Origin: Pelagibius litoralis
GTDB taxonomy: Bacteria > Pseudomonadota > Alphaproteobacteria > Kiloniellales > Kiloniellaceae
Assembly (NCBI RefSeq): GCF_011683915.1
Contig: NZ_JAAQPH010000015.1
Coordinates: 62,001-126,000, forward strand
DNA length: 64,000 bases
Direction: 5' to 3'
How positions within the stretch are numbered: position 1 is the first letter of the stretch; every line of letters begins with the position of its first letter. The notes under the pieces were generated by a model. That model was not told the origin of the DNA, did no database searches, and saw only the letters and a list, made by a program, of their open reading frames with translations. Position numbers and translations under genes: made by a program. Positions 1 to 8,679 of the stretch are shown here, piece after piece.

Positions 1-789
1 TACCCGATAGACAACCTGCCCGCCTTCGACAGCGCGCTTTATGGGCGCGCAAGGCAGGAACTCACCCTGATTCATGAGGTCTTTGTCCAGCCGAGAGACG
101 CGGCCACGTTCGAGGTGCCGTCGGGGCATTTTTTCAGGATCGTCTGTTCGGATGGCTCACAGGTCGGCGATCTGAACCTGTGGAATGCCAACGACCTTGG
201 CGAGCGCTTCTTCAGCGGCAAAACCAGGGCCCTGCATGGTACCCATGTGAGTGTCGGGGACAGGCTTTGGAGCAATCTTCCCCATCTGCGTCCCATGGCG
301 ACAATCACGCAGGATACGCTGGACTGGTATGGATGGGATGGCGATGGCGGCAGCGTGCATGACGTCATCGGCACGCGCTGCGACCCCTACACGAACAAGC
401 TGCTGAACGGAACCGACTACCATCACTGTTGTCACTCCAACTTCACCAGGGCCTTGGCCGCGAAGACCGGGCTGGCGTTGGACGAGGCCGAGAAGCACGT
501 CCATGACGTCCTCAATGTCTTCATGTGCACCGGATTTACGGCCGATACCCATCAGTACTTCATGAAGGCCAGTCCGGCACGAACCGGCGACTATCTTGAG
601 TTCTTTGCTGAGATGGATCTGCTTGGGGCGCTTTCCGCCTGTCCCGGTGGCGACTGCGGTACCAGCCATTCCAGCGAGGAAGCGCGTTGTTTCCCGCTGC
701 GCGTTGAGGTCTACAAAGCCAAAGCCGAGGCGCTGGCGGGCCTGCCGATGTCGGCGCTGCCGGCCTATTCCGGCAGCCACGGGGTTTGA
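1..789 (+). CDS. DUF1989 (urea carboxylase-associated type) protein, 5'-truncated
   Basis: The frame is open from the first base of the window, so the start lies outside. It reads through a VPSGHFFRIVCSDGSQVGDL-type N-terminal block and a C-terminal CPGGDCGTSHSSEEARCFPL-type Cys-rich block, both typical of the DUF1989 family found beside urea carboxylase/allophanate hydrolase and in amide-degrading gene sets. The Cys and His residues (HHCCHSNF in the middle, CPGGDC near the end) suggest metal or substrate binding, but the family has no firmly established reaction. It converges on the amidase gene to its right (28-base gap), and that amidase fits a shared theme of amide/urea nitrogen use. Family assignment is confident; function is not. 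Confidence 0.85.
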   Translation, partial: YPIDNLPAFDSALYGRARQELTLIHEVFVQPRDAATFEVPSGHFFRIVCSDGSQVGDLNLWNANDLGERFFSGKTRALHGTHVSVGDRLWSNLPHLRPMATITQDTLDWYGWDGDGGSVHDVIGTRCDPYTNKLLNGTDYHHCCHSNFTRALAAKTGLALDEAEKHVHDVLNVFMCTGFTADTHQYFMKASPARTGDYLEFFAEMDLLGALSACPGGDCGTSHSSEEARCFPLRVEVYKAKAEALAGLPMSALPAYSGSHGV

Positions 790-817
790 GCTTGGCCCGG
801 TCGACGCCGTGGTCGGT

Positions 818-2101
818 TCAAAGATCCAGTGCGTCGAGCTGCCTTGCCAGGTCCAGCAGAGGCCAGTCCTGTCCCTTCGGGGCAGCCAGCATGAGGGCGC
901 CGGGGCGGTCGCCCGGTTGATCCGCCGTCTTGCGCAAAGGCATCGACAGGGCACAGGCGTCAGCAAGATTGAGCAGGGAGGTGTTGCGCAGCATCGCCGC
1001 GTTGCAGCGGTCGAACTCCGCCTCGGTCTCCGCGATGGTCGGGGGCTCGGTCCGCAAGGTGGGGGCGATCAGCGCGTCGTAGCCGGCAAGCGCGGCATCG
1101 AAGCGCCGGACGGTTTCGGCGCGTAACCCATAAGCCTCTTCGATCTCGGCGGTGGACAGGGTTTCGCCAAATCGAATGCGTTTCAGCACTCGAGGGTCGC
1201 CGAGGGTCTCCAGCCTTTCCAGGTCCTGGTTATAAATCCTGTAGGCCTCAACGGGGACGATGATGCGGTTGACGCCGATGGCGTCCTGCAGAAACCCGAG
1301 ATCAAGTTCCTCCAGGCGATGGCCGGCCTTTTCGAGCGCCGCGGCGGCGGCCTCGAAGTGGCGCGCCGTTGCCGTGTCCAGGTCGTTGACGAAGGCGCCC
1401 AGCGGCAGCGCAAGGCGTCTTGCTGCCGGTGCGGGCGTGATCGACGCTTCGCTGGCGCTCATCACCGCATAGGCGCGGACCGTGGTTTCCAGGTCTGCCG
1501 CCAACGGCCCGGCGGTATCGAAGGTGGGGGCCAGCGGATGAATACCTTCGGCCGGCACCGCATCCTGGCTGGGCTTGAACCCATAGAGGCCGTTGACGGC
1601 GGCAGGGATGCGCACCGAACCGCCGGTATCCGTTCCCAGGGCGATGTCGCAGAGGCCGAGCGCGACCGAGAGCGCGCCGCCGGAGGTGGAGCCGCCGGGG
1701 ATGCGGTCCTCGTCGAAGACATTGCCGGGCGTGCCGTGGTGCGGGTTGAGGCCGACGCCGGAGAAGGCGAATTCGCTCATGCTGGTGCGGCCGAAGGGAA
1801 TTCCGCCGGCCGCCTTGATCCGGTCCACGATGGGGCAGTCCTGTGTAGCCGTATCTCTGTCCTGGAGCAGCCGCGAGCCGGCTGTCGTGCGTTGGCTGGC
1901 CTCGTCGTAGAGATCCTTCACCGAAACCAGCAGGCCTTCCAGGGGAAGCCTGCCGCCGGCCTTCGCAGCCAGTTTCTCGACGCGCTCGGCATCGGCCAGG
2001 ATACGCGCCGGCGTGAACTCGACGAAGATCGCCGAGGCCTTTTCGCCGAGCGCCGTTACTTTCGCGATGGCGGCTTCGGCCTTTGCGACGAGCTGTCCCA
2101 T
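818..2101 (-). CDS. amidase (amidase-signature family)
   Basis: Hydrolyses a carboxamide, probably in the cytoplasm. The 427-residue product shows the full Ser-cisSer-Lys triad of the amidase-signature family: Lys in LLVSVKDLYD, the cis-Ser in PGGSTSGG, and the nucleophile Ser in TDTGGSVRIPAA. It is slightly short at the N-terminus for the family. It is the last gene of a minus-strand set that begins with a DUF1445 gene and a TRAP transporter, and it starts 21 bases after DUF2848. A purine-rich site (GGGAAAGGG) precedes the ATG. Substrate cannot be read from sequence; a catabolic amide imported by the TRAP system is the natural inference. AtzF- or GatA-like roles are less likely, since no biotin-dependent carboxylase or GatB/GatC is nearby. 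Confidence 0.85.
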   Translation of the reverse strand: MGQLVAKAEAAIAKVTALGEKASAIFVEFTPARILADAERVEKLAAKAGGRLPLEGLLVSVKDLYDEASQRTTAGSRLLQDRDTATQDCPIVDRIKAAGGIPFGRTSMSEFAFSGVGLNPHHGTPGNVFDEDRIPGGSTSGGALSVALGLCDIALGTDTGGSVRIPAAVNGLYGFKPSQDAVPAEGIHPLAPTFDTAGPLAADLETTVRAYAVMSASEASITPAPAARRLALPLGAFVNDLDTATARHFEAAAAALEKAGHRLEELDLGFLQDAIGVNRIIVPVEAYRIYNQDLERLETLGDPRVLKRIRFGETLSTAEIEEAYGLRAETVRRFDAALAGYDALIAPTLRTEPPTIAETEAEFDRCNAAMLRNTSLLNLADACALSMPLRKTADQPGDRPGALMLAAPKGQDWPLLDLARQLDALDL

Positions 2102-2122
2102 GGTTTGGCCCTTTCCCGCCGA

Positions 2123-2800
2123 TCAGGCGATGATCGGCAATGTGACAATGTCGTAGGCATGTGTGATCGAGCGGTCAAGGACCGGGTCCTTCAGTTCCAT
2201 GCGAAAGGCGCTTGCCGAGCGGACGCCGCCGCTCGACACACCGAGGGTGCCGCAAAGCATGGCCGCTGCACTGTCGGATGCGGCCGCCGTTATCCCGGAG
2301 CCCTCTATCAGGTCGGCGAGTGGTCGGATCGCGCCCAGGCTGCCGCTTTGATAGGGTACCCAGGCGTCACCATCGCCTTCACGGATCCAGGAATTCAGCA
2401 TGATGTCGTCGAGGTGGCCCGCCACCCCTTCGAAGCGCCAGAGAGCAGTGGCTGCGGGTTTGGCGCAGGCCTGCTTGGACAGGGCGACGGAGTGCGCCTC
2501 CAGGTCGCGGTCCGTGTGGTCGGACGCAAGGCCCAGGTAGAGAGCCCCTTGCTGTTGAATCAGTAAGGGCTCGACCTCGCCGGAAGTGCCGGGCCCAACG
2601 ACCTCGATCACCGATGCCTGGGTCAGGAGGCTGGAGGAAACCCGGTAGTAGAGCGGCACCGCCGACGGCGGCGCCACGCCGATCTGTGCCAACTCGTCCA
2701 CATGGTGCTGGATCGCAGCCGGGTCGCGGCCGGTCCAGCCGGCCACAATGCAATGGTTAACGTCGATATCAAGCAGGTCGTTGCCGCAGCTAAAACGCAT
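2123..2800 (-). CDS. DUF2848 family protein
   Basis: A 225-residue soluble protein matching the DUF2848 family, which usually sits beside amidases and TRAP transporters in Proteobacteria and has the look of an amidohydrolase/FAH-fold-like catabolic enzyme. Visible features are an N-terminal beta-rich segment (CIVAGWTGRD, a family hallmark), a central YLGLASDHTDRDLE motif, and a C-terminal LCGTLGVSSGG loop followed by FRMELKDPV, which resembles the substrate-binding end of fumarylacetoacetase-like enzymes. It lies between the TRAP large permease and the amidase on the same strand. The reaction is unknown; involvement in breakdown of the imported compound is inferred from context only. Confidence 0.75.
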   Translation of the reverse strand: MRFSCGNDLLDIDVNHCIVAGWTGRDPAAIQHHVDELAQIGVAPPSAVPLYYRVSSSLLTQASVIEVVGPGTSGEVEPLLIQQQGALYLGLASDHTDRDLEAHSVALSKQACAKPAATALWRFEGVAGHLDDIMLNSWIREGDGDAWVPYQSGSLGAIRPLADLIEGSGITAAASDSAAAMLCGTLGVSSGGVRSASAFRMELKDPVLDRSITHAYDIVTLPIIA

Positions 2801-2836
2801 GAAGGGGTCCTGGGGAGTTTCGAGGGGGAGGGAGCC

Positions 2837-4117
2837 TCAGAGGCTCGACGGTAGGAACAAGGCCAGGCGTGGCTCGATGACCAGCAGCGCCGCCATCACC
2901 AGCATGACCAGAACAAAGGGGATGGCGCCGATCATGACATCGGATAGCGTCCCCGATCTTCGCGCGCCCTGTACGACGTAGAGGTTCAGGCCGACAGGGG
3001 GCGTGATCAGCGCCATCTCGATCAACACGATCATCAGGATGCCGAACCAGACCTTGTCGAAGCCGAAGCCGATGACAATGGGCACGACGATGGGGATCGT
3101 GGCGACCATCAGGGACAGGGTTTCGATGAAAAAGCCGAGCACGATGTAAAGCGCGATGACAAAAAGCAGTGTCCCATAGGCGCCCAGGCCGAGGCCGGTG
3201 AGCAGCTCCTGCAACTGCCGGCCCAGGCCGGCGGAGGCCAGGGTGAAGTTCAGGAAGTAGGCGCCGGTGATGACCAGCATGATCATCGCCGTGATGCGGA
3301 TCGTGCCATAGAGGCAGTCGCGCATCATTGTGGCGTTCACGCCGCCGCTCGCCAGGGTGATCGTAAAGGCGATGGCAACACCGACAGCGGCTGATTCCGT
3401 CGGGGTCGCCCAGCCGGCATAGATGGAGCCGATGACGACGAGAAAGAGCAGCAGGATCGGCCCCAGCTGAGTCAGGCTCGCAAAGCGCTCGCGCCAGGAA
3501 AAGCTGCGCTGTGCGCCGCCGAGTTCCGGTTTTGCTTTGCAGATCAGCATTGTCACCGCCATGAAGGCGGCGGCCATCAGCAGCCCGGGCAGCAGACCGG
3601 CGAGAAACAGCTGGGGGATCGATGTCTCCGTCAGGAAGCCATAGACGATGAGATTGATCGACGGCGGGATCATGATGCCGAGCGTGCCGCCGGCGGCGAT
3701 GGCGCCGGAAAAAAGGCGCGGGTCGTAGCCGAGCTTCTCGGCCTGCGGCATCGCGACGGTTGCAACGGTGGCGGCAGTGGCGACCGATGAGCCGGAGGTC
3801 GCGGAAAACACGGTCGCTGTTCCGATATTGGCGTGGATCAATCCCCCCGGCATCCAGGAAAACCACTTGTCGAGCGAGGCATAGGTGCGCTCGGCAATAC
3901 CGCCGCGAACGAAAATCTCCCCAAGGAAGACAAAGAAGGGGATGGCGATCAGGGTGGAGGAGCTGGACGACGACCAGACCACCTGTCCGAGCCCGCGTAT
4001 CAGGGGGAGCGGTGAAAAAAAGTGATCGATGCCGAAGCCCAGCAGGAACAGGACGATGCCGACGGGAATCGACAGGGAAAGCAGGCCCAGAAGCCCGACG
4101 GTCACCGCCCAGATCAT
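2837..4117 (-). CDS. dctM: TRAP transporter large permease (DctM)
   Basis: Integral membrane subunit that couples sodium-driven transport to the periplasmic binding protein. The 426-residue product is almost entirely hydrophobic helices (about 12) and contains the conserved block of the DctM family (FSATSGSSVATAATVATVAMP and the PPSINLIVYG segment). An upstream in-frame extension exists, but I chose the ATG at 4115-4117 because its A overlaps the dctQ stop codon in an ATGA arrangement and the protein then starts MIWAVTVGLLGLL, the normal N-terminus. It sits between dctQ and the DUF2848 gene. The binding-protein type (DctP, not TAXI) defines it as a DctPQM system. Confidence 0.93.
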   Translation of the reverse strand: MIWAVTVGLLGLLSLSIPVGIVLFLLGFGIDHFFSPLPLIRGLGQVVWSSSSSSTLIAIPFFVFLGEIFVRGGIAERTYASLDKWFSWMPGGLIHANIGTATVFSATSGSSVATAATVATVAMPQAEKLGYDPRLFSGAIAAGGTLGIMIPPSINLIVYGFLTETSIPQLFLAGLLPGLLMAAAFMAVTMLICKAKPELGGAQRSFSWRERFASLTQLGPILLLFLVVIGSIYAGWATPTESAAVGVAIAFTITLASGGVNATMMRDCLYGTIRITAMIMLVITGAYFLNFTLASAGLGRQLQELLTGLGLGAYGTLLFVIALYIVLGFFIETLSLMVATIPIVVPIVIGFGFDKVWFGILMIVLIEMALITPPVGLNLYVVQGARRSGTLSDVMIGAIPFVLVMLVMAALLVIEPRLALFLPSSL

Positions 4118-4662
4118 ACCTCTGTCTCCGTCTCGCCGCGGGTTCCCACGATACTGTCCAGCCGCTTCAGGTCGCGTTTCAACAGAAGCGTGGCGGTCAG
4201 CAGGGCCATCAGGCAGGAGGAGACCGCGAACCAGACCCAGCCGGAGAACCAGACCGACTGCGGAATCCAAAGTGGGGTTTCAAGAAAGGTATTCGCCGTC
4301 GATCCGCGCACCAAGGTCTTGCTCAGAACCGTCCAGGCATGGATGGCGATAACGCTTGAGGTTGCTGCCAGGGCGAGGATTGCGATGAGATCCATCAGCG
4401 CCCTTCCCCTGGAACGGAACCTCAGCCGGACGAAGTCGATTCTGACGTGGGCCTGTTCCATCAGGGCAAAGGCCAGCCCCCAACTGGCGACACCGGCCAT
4501 GACGTATCCGGAAATCTCTTCCGAGCCGCCGAAGGAAGCGCCGAACTGGCGCAGCGTGATGTCGAGCAGAATGAAGACGATGGTCACGACGAGTACGGCG
4601 CCGACGACCAGGGCGATCCGCCGGTTGATGTGACGGAGGGCCATGAGGATGTTATCGATCAT
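4114..4662 (-). CDS. dctQ: TRAP transporter small permease (DctQ)
   Basis: Small membrane subunit of the TRAP system; 182 residues with four predicted hydrophobic helices (about 16-35, 50-70, 95-115 and 140-165) and the usual mid-region LMEQAHVRIDFVRLRFRSRGRA, where the Val-Arg-Ile-Asp motif is typical of DctQ. It overlaps dctM by four bases (ATGA) and is 32 bases downstream of the binding-protein gene, so the three are co-translated. Partner subunits are encoded at 2837-4117 and 4695-5747. Confidence 0.9.
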   Translation of the reverse strand: MIDNILMALRHINRRIALVVGAVLVVTIVFILLDITLRQFGASFGGSEEISGYVMAGVASWGLAFALMEQAHVRIDFVRLRFRSRGRALMDLIAILALAATSSVIAIHAWTVLSKTLVRGSTANTFLETPLWIPQSVWFSGWVWFAVSSCLMALLTATLLLKRDLKRLDSIVGTRGETETEV

Positions 4663-4694
4663 CGAGAAAGGCCCTCCGCCGCATTGCTCTCAGC

Positions 4695-5747
4695 CTATTT
4701 CAGCGGGATTGTAACGCCGACCGTTTTGCCGACGCTATCGTTCCAGCGCCTGGCCCAATCGTCGCCGGCGCGTTCGGCCCACTCCGGCAGCACCGTCTCG
4801 GTCAGAATCGACCTGGCCTGGGCCTCATCCGCGTCGCTGACGCTCACCAGGGTCATGCCGGCGGCCTTGCCCAGCGGGCAGTCCCCGTTGCCGGTCAGAC
4901 AGGCGATGTCCGTGGCCAGCGCACCCTCCGCCGTTTCCCAGGCCGGCGTTTCCAGCCCGTCCTTGATCTGAGCCTGGATCAGCGTCTGTGTTTCAGATGA
5001 CAGGCTGTCCCATTTGTCCATGTTCATGGCAGTTACGACCGAATCCCAGCCGCCAAGCGGTATCGGCATCAGATGATCGGATACTTCCCACCAGCCGGCA
5101 TTGTAGCCGGAACCGGCGCCGGTGACGGCACAGTCGATCACGCCTCTTTCCAGGGCGCCGGGTACCTCGGCGAAGCCGACATTGACGCCCTCGGCGCCCA
5201 GGGCTTCGAGAAGCTTGATCGTCATCCGGCCGGAGCCGCGTACCTTTTTACCCTTCAGGTCGCCGAGCGAGGCGACTGCGCCCTTGCAGAAAACGACCTG
5301 CGGCGGATAGGGCGCGATGGCCAGGAGCTTGGCGTTGAAACGGTCTTTGTAGATGTCGGCGACCATCGGCCTTGCCGCATCGACCATGGCGCGGGCCTGA
5401 TCGGCTGTGGTGGCGACCAGGGGCACGTCGAGGCCCTCCAGCTCCGGGGCGTCGGCGACCGCATAGTCGGCAACCGTCATGCCGACATCGAACACGCCGT
5501 CGCTCAGCAGGCGGAAGACATCGCCGCCTTTGATGCCCATCTGGTCATGAGTGGTAATCTGGACCGCGATTGCGCCGTTGGAGGCCTCCGGCAGCGTCTT
5601 GCTCCAGAACGGGTTTTCGTACTGCTTGTGCAGCGGCAGGCCGCTCCAGCTTCCGACGACCGAGATGTCTTGCGCAACTGCCGGTGCCGCTGTCATGGCG
5701 ACAGCCATTGCCGGTACAGCTAAAAGACGGCTGAATGATAGTGTCAT
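4695..5747 (-). CDS. dctP: TRAP transporter substrate-binding protein (DctP)
   Basis: Periplasmic solute receptor for the DctQ/DctM permease. It has a clear Sec signal peptide (residues 1-26, ending APAVAQ) followed by a DctP-type fold: a HDQMGIKGGDVFRLLSDGVFD segment early on, and the LGDLKGKKVRG...ALGAEGVNVGFAEVPGALERGVID pattern in the second half that marks the family's ligand-binding region. The conserved Arg that binds carboxylates in DctP proteins plausibly corresponds to the Arg in KKVRGSGRM. Length (350) is normal. The ligand is therefore probably a carboxylate, in keeping with an amide- or D-amino-acid-derived acid, but its identity is not determined. Confidence 0.9.
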   Translation of the reverse strand: MTLSFSRLLAVPAMAVAMTAAPAVAQDISVVGSWSGLPLHKQYENPFWSKTLPEASNGAIAVQITTHDQMGIKGGDVFRLLSDGVFDVGMTVADYAVADAPELEGLDVPLVATTADQARAMVDAARPMVADIYKDRFNAKLLAIAPYPPQVVFCKGAVASLGDLKGKKVRGSGRMTIKLLEALGAEGVNVGFAEVPGALERGVIDCAVTGAGSGYNAGWWEVSDHLMPIPLGGWDSVVTAMNMDKWDSLSSETQTLIQAQIKDGLETPAWETAEGALATDIACLTGNGDCPLGKAAGMTLVSVSDADEAQARSILTETVLPEWAERAGDDWARRWNDSVGKTVGVTIPLK

Positions 5748-5776
5748 GGTGAATTCCCCTTCGGTTGGTATCGGGC

Positions 5777-6652
5777 CTAGGCGGCGTTTGTGGTGCCCGC
5801 CGTCGCATCAAAGTAAGCCGCACCGAGAACAAACTCGGCCGCATCGGTTCTGATATCCGTGACCAGCATGCATCCCGGCTCATGGGTAATGGCAAGATCG
5901 GTGGCGGCATTGGCGATGGCGGCTTGAGGCGTCACGCCGCAGGCCCAGAAGACCGGGATGTCGCCTGGTTCCAGAACCGGGGCATCGCCGAACTCCGGCT
6001 GCATCAGATCTTTGATACCGATCTGTGCCGGATCGCCGATATGAACCGGCGCGCCGTGTGCGAGACGAAAGCGGTCGGACAGAAGCACGGCCTGAATTGC
6101 GTGTGCAGGCTTGAAGGCCCGCATGGAAACGACCAGCGGGCCGTGAAAGGCGCCCGCCGCCTTCGTCTCCAGCGTTGTGACGTACATCGGCACATTCCGC
6201 CCGGCCTGCAGATGACGAAGCGGTAGGCCGGCCCGCTCTATGGCCGCTTCGAAAGAGAAAGAGCAGCCCAGCACGAAGGTAACCAGATCGTCCCGCCAGA
6301 CTTCCTTCAGGTCCACCAGGCTGCGATAGCTGCCATCGGCGGAAAAGACCCGATAGGCCGGCAGGTCGGTTCTGATGTCCAGATCGTCGCCAAGCGCGGG
6401 GACCAGGGGCGATCCGGCCTCGGACATGCCGATCAACGGACAGGGCTTGGGATTGTTCATGCAGTAACGCAGGAAGTCCGCTGCATAGCTTTCCGGCAGG
6501 ATTGCCAGGTTGCCCTGCAGGAAGCCCGGTGCATAACCGGCAGTCGGTCCGGGTGAGTGACCGCTGCGAATCTCTCTCCGCAGCGCCTGTGGAGACAGCG
6601 CGGACAGATCGGTGGCGGCGTTGGTTGTCAAATTGGCCTCAAGCGCATTCAT
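5777..6652 (-). CDS. DUF1445 putative hydro-lyase / D-glutamate cyclase-like protein
   Basis: Matches the DUF1445 (putative hydro-lyase) family, related to the C-terminal part of eukaryotic D-glutamate cyclase, which interconverts D-glutamate and 5-oxo-D-proline. Diagnostic blocks are the N-terminal REIRSGHSPGPTAGYAPGF, FVLGCSFSFE, and GDIPVFWACGVTPQ near the C-terminus. I chose the ATG at 6650-6652 (291 residues) over an upstream TTG because the protein then begins at the normal distance from the RSG motif and has AGGGATAAG upstream. It is the first gene of the TRAP operon, directly below the LysR gene. A D-amino-acid or pyroglutamate-type substrate for the whole operon is a reasonable inference. 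Confidence 0.85.
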   Translation of the reverse strand: MNALEANLTTNAATDLSALSPQALRREIRSGHSPGPTAGYAPGFLQGNLAILPESYAADFLRYCMNNPKPCPLIGMSEAGSPLVPALGDDLDIRTDLPAYRVFSADGSYRSLVDLKEVWRDDLVTFVLGCSFSFEAAIERAGLPLRHLQAGRNVPMYVTTLETKAAGAFHGPLVVSMRAFKPAHAIQAVLLSDRFRLAHGAPVHIGDPAQIGIKDLMQPEFGDAPVLEPGDIPVFWACGVTPQAAIANAATDLAITHEPGCMLVTDIRTDAAEFVLGAAYFDATAGTTNAA

Positions 6653-6708
6653 GTCGCTCTTATCCCTGTTCAGGACATTCAAGAGCGAACCAAACGATCT
6701 TGTCAATG

Positions 6709-6754
6709 GATCGTAATAATAATTTTATGATCGATTTTACAGATCATTACGATC
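6709..6754. promoter_or_regulatory. compound inverted repeat, candidate LysR operator
   Basis: An outer inverted repeat (GATCGTAAT at 6709-6717, ATTACGATC at 6746-6754) encloses an inner one (ATGATC at 6727-6732, GATCAT at 6742-6747). The AT-rich element covers the last codons of the LysR gene and the 5' flank of the DUF1445-TRAP operon, so it is placed to control that operon. LysR proteins commonly bind such interrupted dyads. Binding is inferred, not shown. Confidence 0.5.
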
Positions 6755-7630
6755 AAACAGTTTCGCGGCTGCGGTAACTGTTTCCCCCACCTCGCGGTTT
6801 CTTGCGGGCATGTAGGCCACGGCGAAACGCAGGGCATTGAGTCTGGCGGCTTCGCAGGTTGGGATCTGCTTCAATTTCCCGCGCCGAACTTCGCCCTCCG
6901 CCATCAGGATCGGTAGGATGCCGATGCCGAATCCGTCACTGACCAAGTGGATAATGGTCGAGAGCGAGGCACAGCCGTGCAGATCCGGCTGCGGAATATC
7001 GGGCGCGGAAAGCTGCGTTTCCAGTTCCCGATAGGGCGTCGTGGATTTGGGGAAGGTCACGATGGAATGGCCGATCAATTCCCGTAGCGAAAGCAGGTGG
7101 GCGGGCAGGGCCATCATATCGGCGCAGTACCAGTCAAGAGCGACAGGCGTCAGGGGGCTGGCCGTCGCCCCCCGCGGTACCGAATCCTGCAGCAGGATCG
7201 CGACATCGATGCGGTCATCGGCGAGTGCGTTGGAAAGCTGCTCGGAGGTATCGACCGAGAGTTCGAAGCGAACCTTCTGGTGGTCGCTCTTCAGCTTGTT
7301 CAGCATATCGGACAGAATCGTATGCACGATCGTCTCGGCAACGCCGATGCGGATCGTTCCGCTGAGGCTGCCGGGTTTCGTTATCTCCTGGACGATGCGG
7401 TCGCGGGCGACGATCAGCCGCTCTGCCTCTTCCAAAAAACGGCGGCCCGCCGGCGTCAGCCGGACCCGGCGGTTACTGCGATCGAACAGCGCGATCCCAA
7501 GCCGCTTTTCGAGTGCGGCAATCCGCGAGGAGATGGCCGATTGGGATATGTCGTGTTTCTGTGCGGCTGCCCGAAAGCCCCCTGCCTGGACAATGTCGTT
7601 CAGGATCTCAATGTCGCGTAGTTCGAACAT
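6737..7630 (-). CDS. LysR-family transcriptional regulator
   Basis: DNA-binding regulator with the N-terminal winged helix (FRAAAQKHDISQSAISSRIAALEKRLG, residues about 16-45) and a C-terminal periplasmic-binding-protein-like effector domain with the usual SDGFGIGILP segment. I use the ATG at 7628-7630 (MFELRDIEIL), the typical LysR start; an in-frame TTG lies nine bases upstream. It is on the same strand as, and just upstream of, the DUF1445-TRAP-DUF2848-amidase set, so it probably regulates it in response to the catabolite. Length (297) is normal. Confidence 0.9.
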   Translation of the reverse strand: MFELRDIEILNDIVQAGGFRAAAQKHDISQSAISSRIAALEKRLGIALFDRSNRRVRLTPAGRRFLEEAERLIVARDRIVQEITKPGSLSGTIRIGVAETIVHTILSDMLNKLKSDHQKVRFELSVDTSEQLSNALADDRIDVAILLQDSVPRGATASPLTPVALDWYCADMMALPAHLLSLRELIGHSIVTFPKSTTPYRELETQLSAPDIPQPDLHGCASLSTIIHLVSDGFGIGILPILMAEGEVRRGKLKQIPTCEAARLNALRFAVAYMPARNREVGETVTAAAKLFDRNDL

Positions 7631-7637
7631 ACGTTCC

Positions 7638-7660
7638 AAATCTTGGCCTAAATCTTGGCC
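7638..7660. repeat. tandem 12-base direct repeat at the LysR 5' end
   Basis: AAATCTTGGCC occurs at 7638-7648 and again at 7650-7660, in phase by 12 bases. It lies just upstream of the LysR ATG, in the 247-base interval shared with the divergent PAS gene. Spacing close to one helical turn would suit cooperative protein binding; the function is unknown. Confidence 0.45.
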
Positions 7661-7877
7661 CGAATGCTGGCGTGTTTCTACCTGGCGGTCAGACGGTTCT
7701 GCCGACCGAAACCACTACTGTATCAGGTCTGGCGGGGCATCGGGCAGGCCGTTGATTGTCGCCGGACCGACATGGAACCGACAGGGGGCCGATCTTGGCG
7801 CCCCGGTTTTCTTTATGAAATGTTTACCATCCTCGGATCACATTCGGGTATGCAAAACAACTGTAGATTGATTTAGA

Positions 7878-8363
7878 ATGTCCTATCAGCAGATCTCCGT
7901 ATTGGATGTTCCGGAGACCCATCCGGTGGCGGCCTTTGCTGCCTTCTGGACCCTGGCATCCAACGGGGGCTCTTCGCTGCCCTGGTCGGCCTTCGACCCG
8001 GCGCAGCACAAGGACTTGCTGCCTTGGGTTTTGTTGCTGAAGCGGGACAGCGATGCCGACCCGGCCTTGGCGCAGTCCTGGAGTTACGCGATCTGTGGCA
8101 CCGGCTGTACCGAGCTGTTCGGTCGCGACTATCAAGGCAAGACATTCGGCCAGGATCTCCCCAAGCAGGCGCTGGTTGAACGTAAAGCGGAAATCGATCA
8201 GTTGATCGCCGGTTCGGGCCCTTTGTTTTCCCATGCGCCCTTACCCTGCGAAGGCCGCGAGTTTGTCCAGGTGTTTCGCGCCGCCTTTGCGTTCTGTGAC
8301 CCCGCCGGGATGGTCGATCGTCTGCTCTTTGTCGTGGCGCGCGAAGACGAGCGCCTGCCTTAA
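7878..8363 (+). CDS. PAS domain-containing protein (PAS_5 family)
   Basis: A single-domain 161-residue cytoplasmic protein of the PAS_5/DUF1457 type common in Rhodospirillales. Characteristic segments are the AAFAAFWTLASNGGSSLPWSAFDP opening, LPWVLLLKRD, and the YAICGTGCTELFGRDYQGKTFGQDLP core, which corresponds to the PAS strand-helix region ending in a 'GKTFG' turn. No output domain is attached, so it may act as a sensor or adaptor with a partner elsewhere. It is transcribed away from the LysR gene. The ligand is unknown. Confidence 0.8.
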   Translation: MSYQQISVLDVPETHPVAAFAAFWTLASNGGSSLPWSAFDPAQHKDLLPWVLLLKRDSDADPALAQSWSYAICGTGCTELFGRDYQGKTFGQDLPKQALVERKAEIDQLIAGSGPLFSHAPLPCEGREFVQVFRAAFAFCDPAGMVDRLLFVVAREDERLP

Positions 8364-8676
8364 CGCGCTTTTACGGACGGCCGAGCCATCACATCAATCG
8401 GATCGGCCTGACGTCGCCCGTCGCGCTGCTTCAAACGTCAGATGTTATCTGTCGATTGCAGCCGCAGGCACTCACACTTTTCGATTGGGGCATGGCGGAT
8501 CTGGACTGCGACAGCCGCCAGGTCGATTGCAGCGGCCCTTTGAATGCCAGTGCCGCAAGCCTGAAATTCGAAGCAAGTTCTTGAATCAAGTATACGAGTT
8601 AGCGGTTTCTGCGGCGTTTCAGTCTGCCCGCCGTTCATGTCCTTTGTTTCTAAAGCGCGAAATCATCGAGAAATAG
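8364..8676. other. non-coding interval upstream of homocysteine methyltransferase
   Basis: I see no convincing gene here. Short overlapping reading frames lack recognisable content or a ribosome-binding site. The segment is less GC-rich near its right end and leads into the structured leader annotated next. Confidence 0.5.
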
Positions 8677-8679
8677 ACA

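Noticed and set aside
2790-3866. Long His/Arg-rich frame opposite or out of phase with dctM
   Set aside because: It is an out-of-frame translation of the GC-rich transporter gene; composition is typical of shadow frames.
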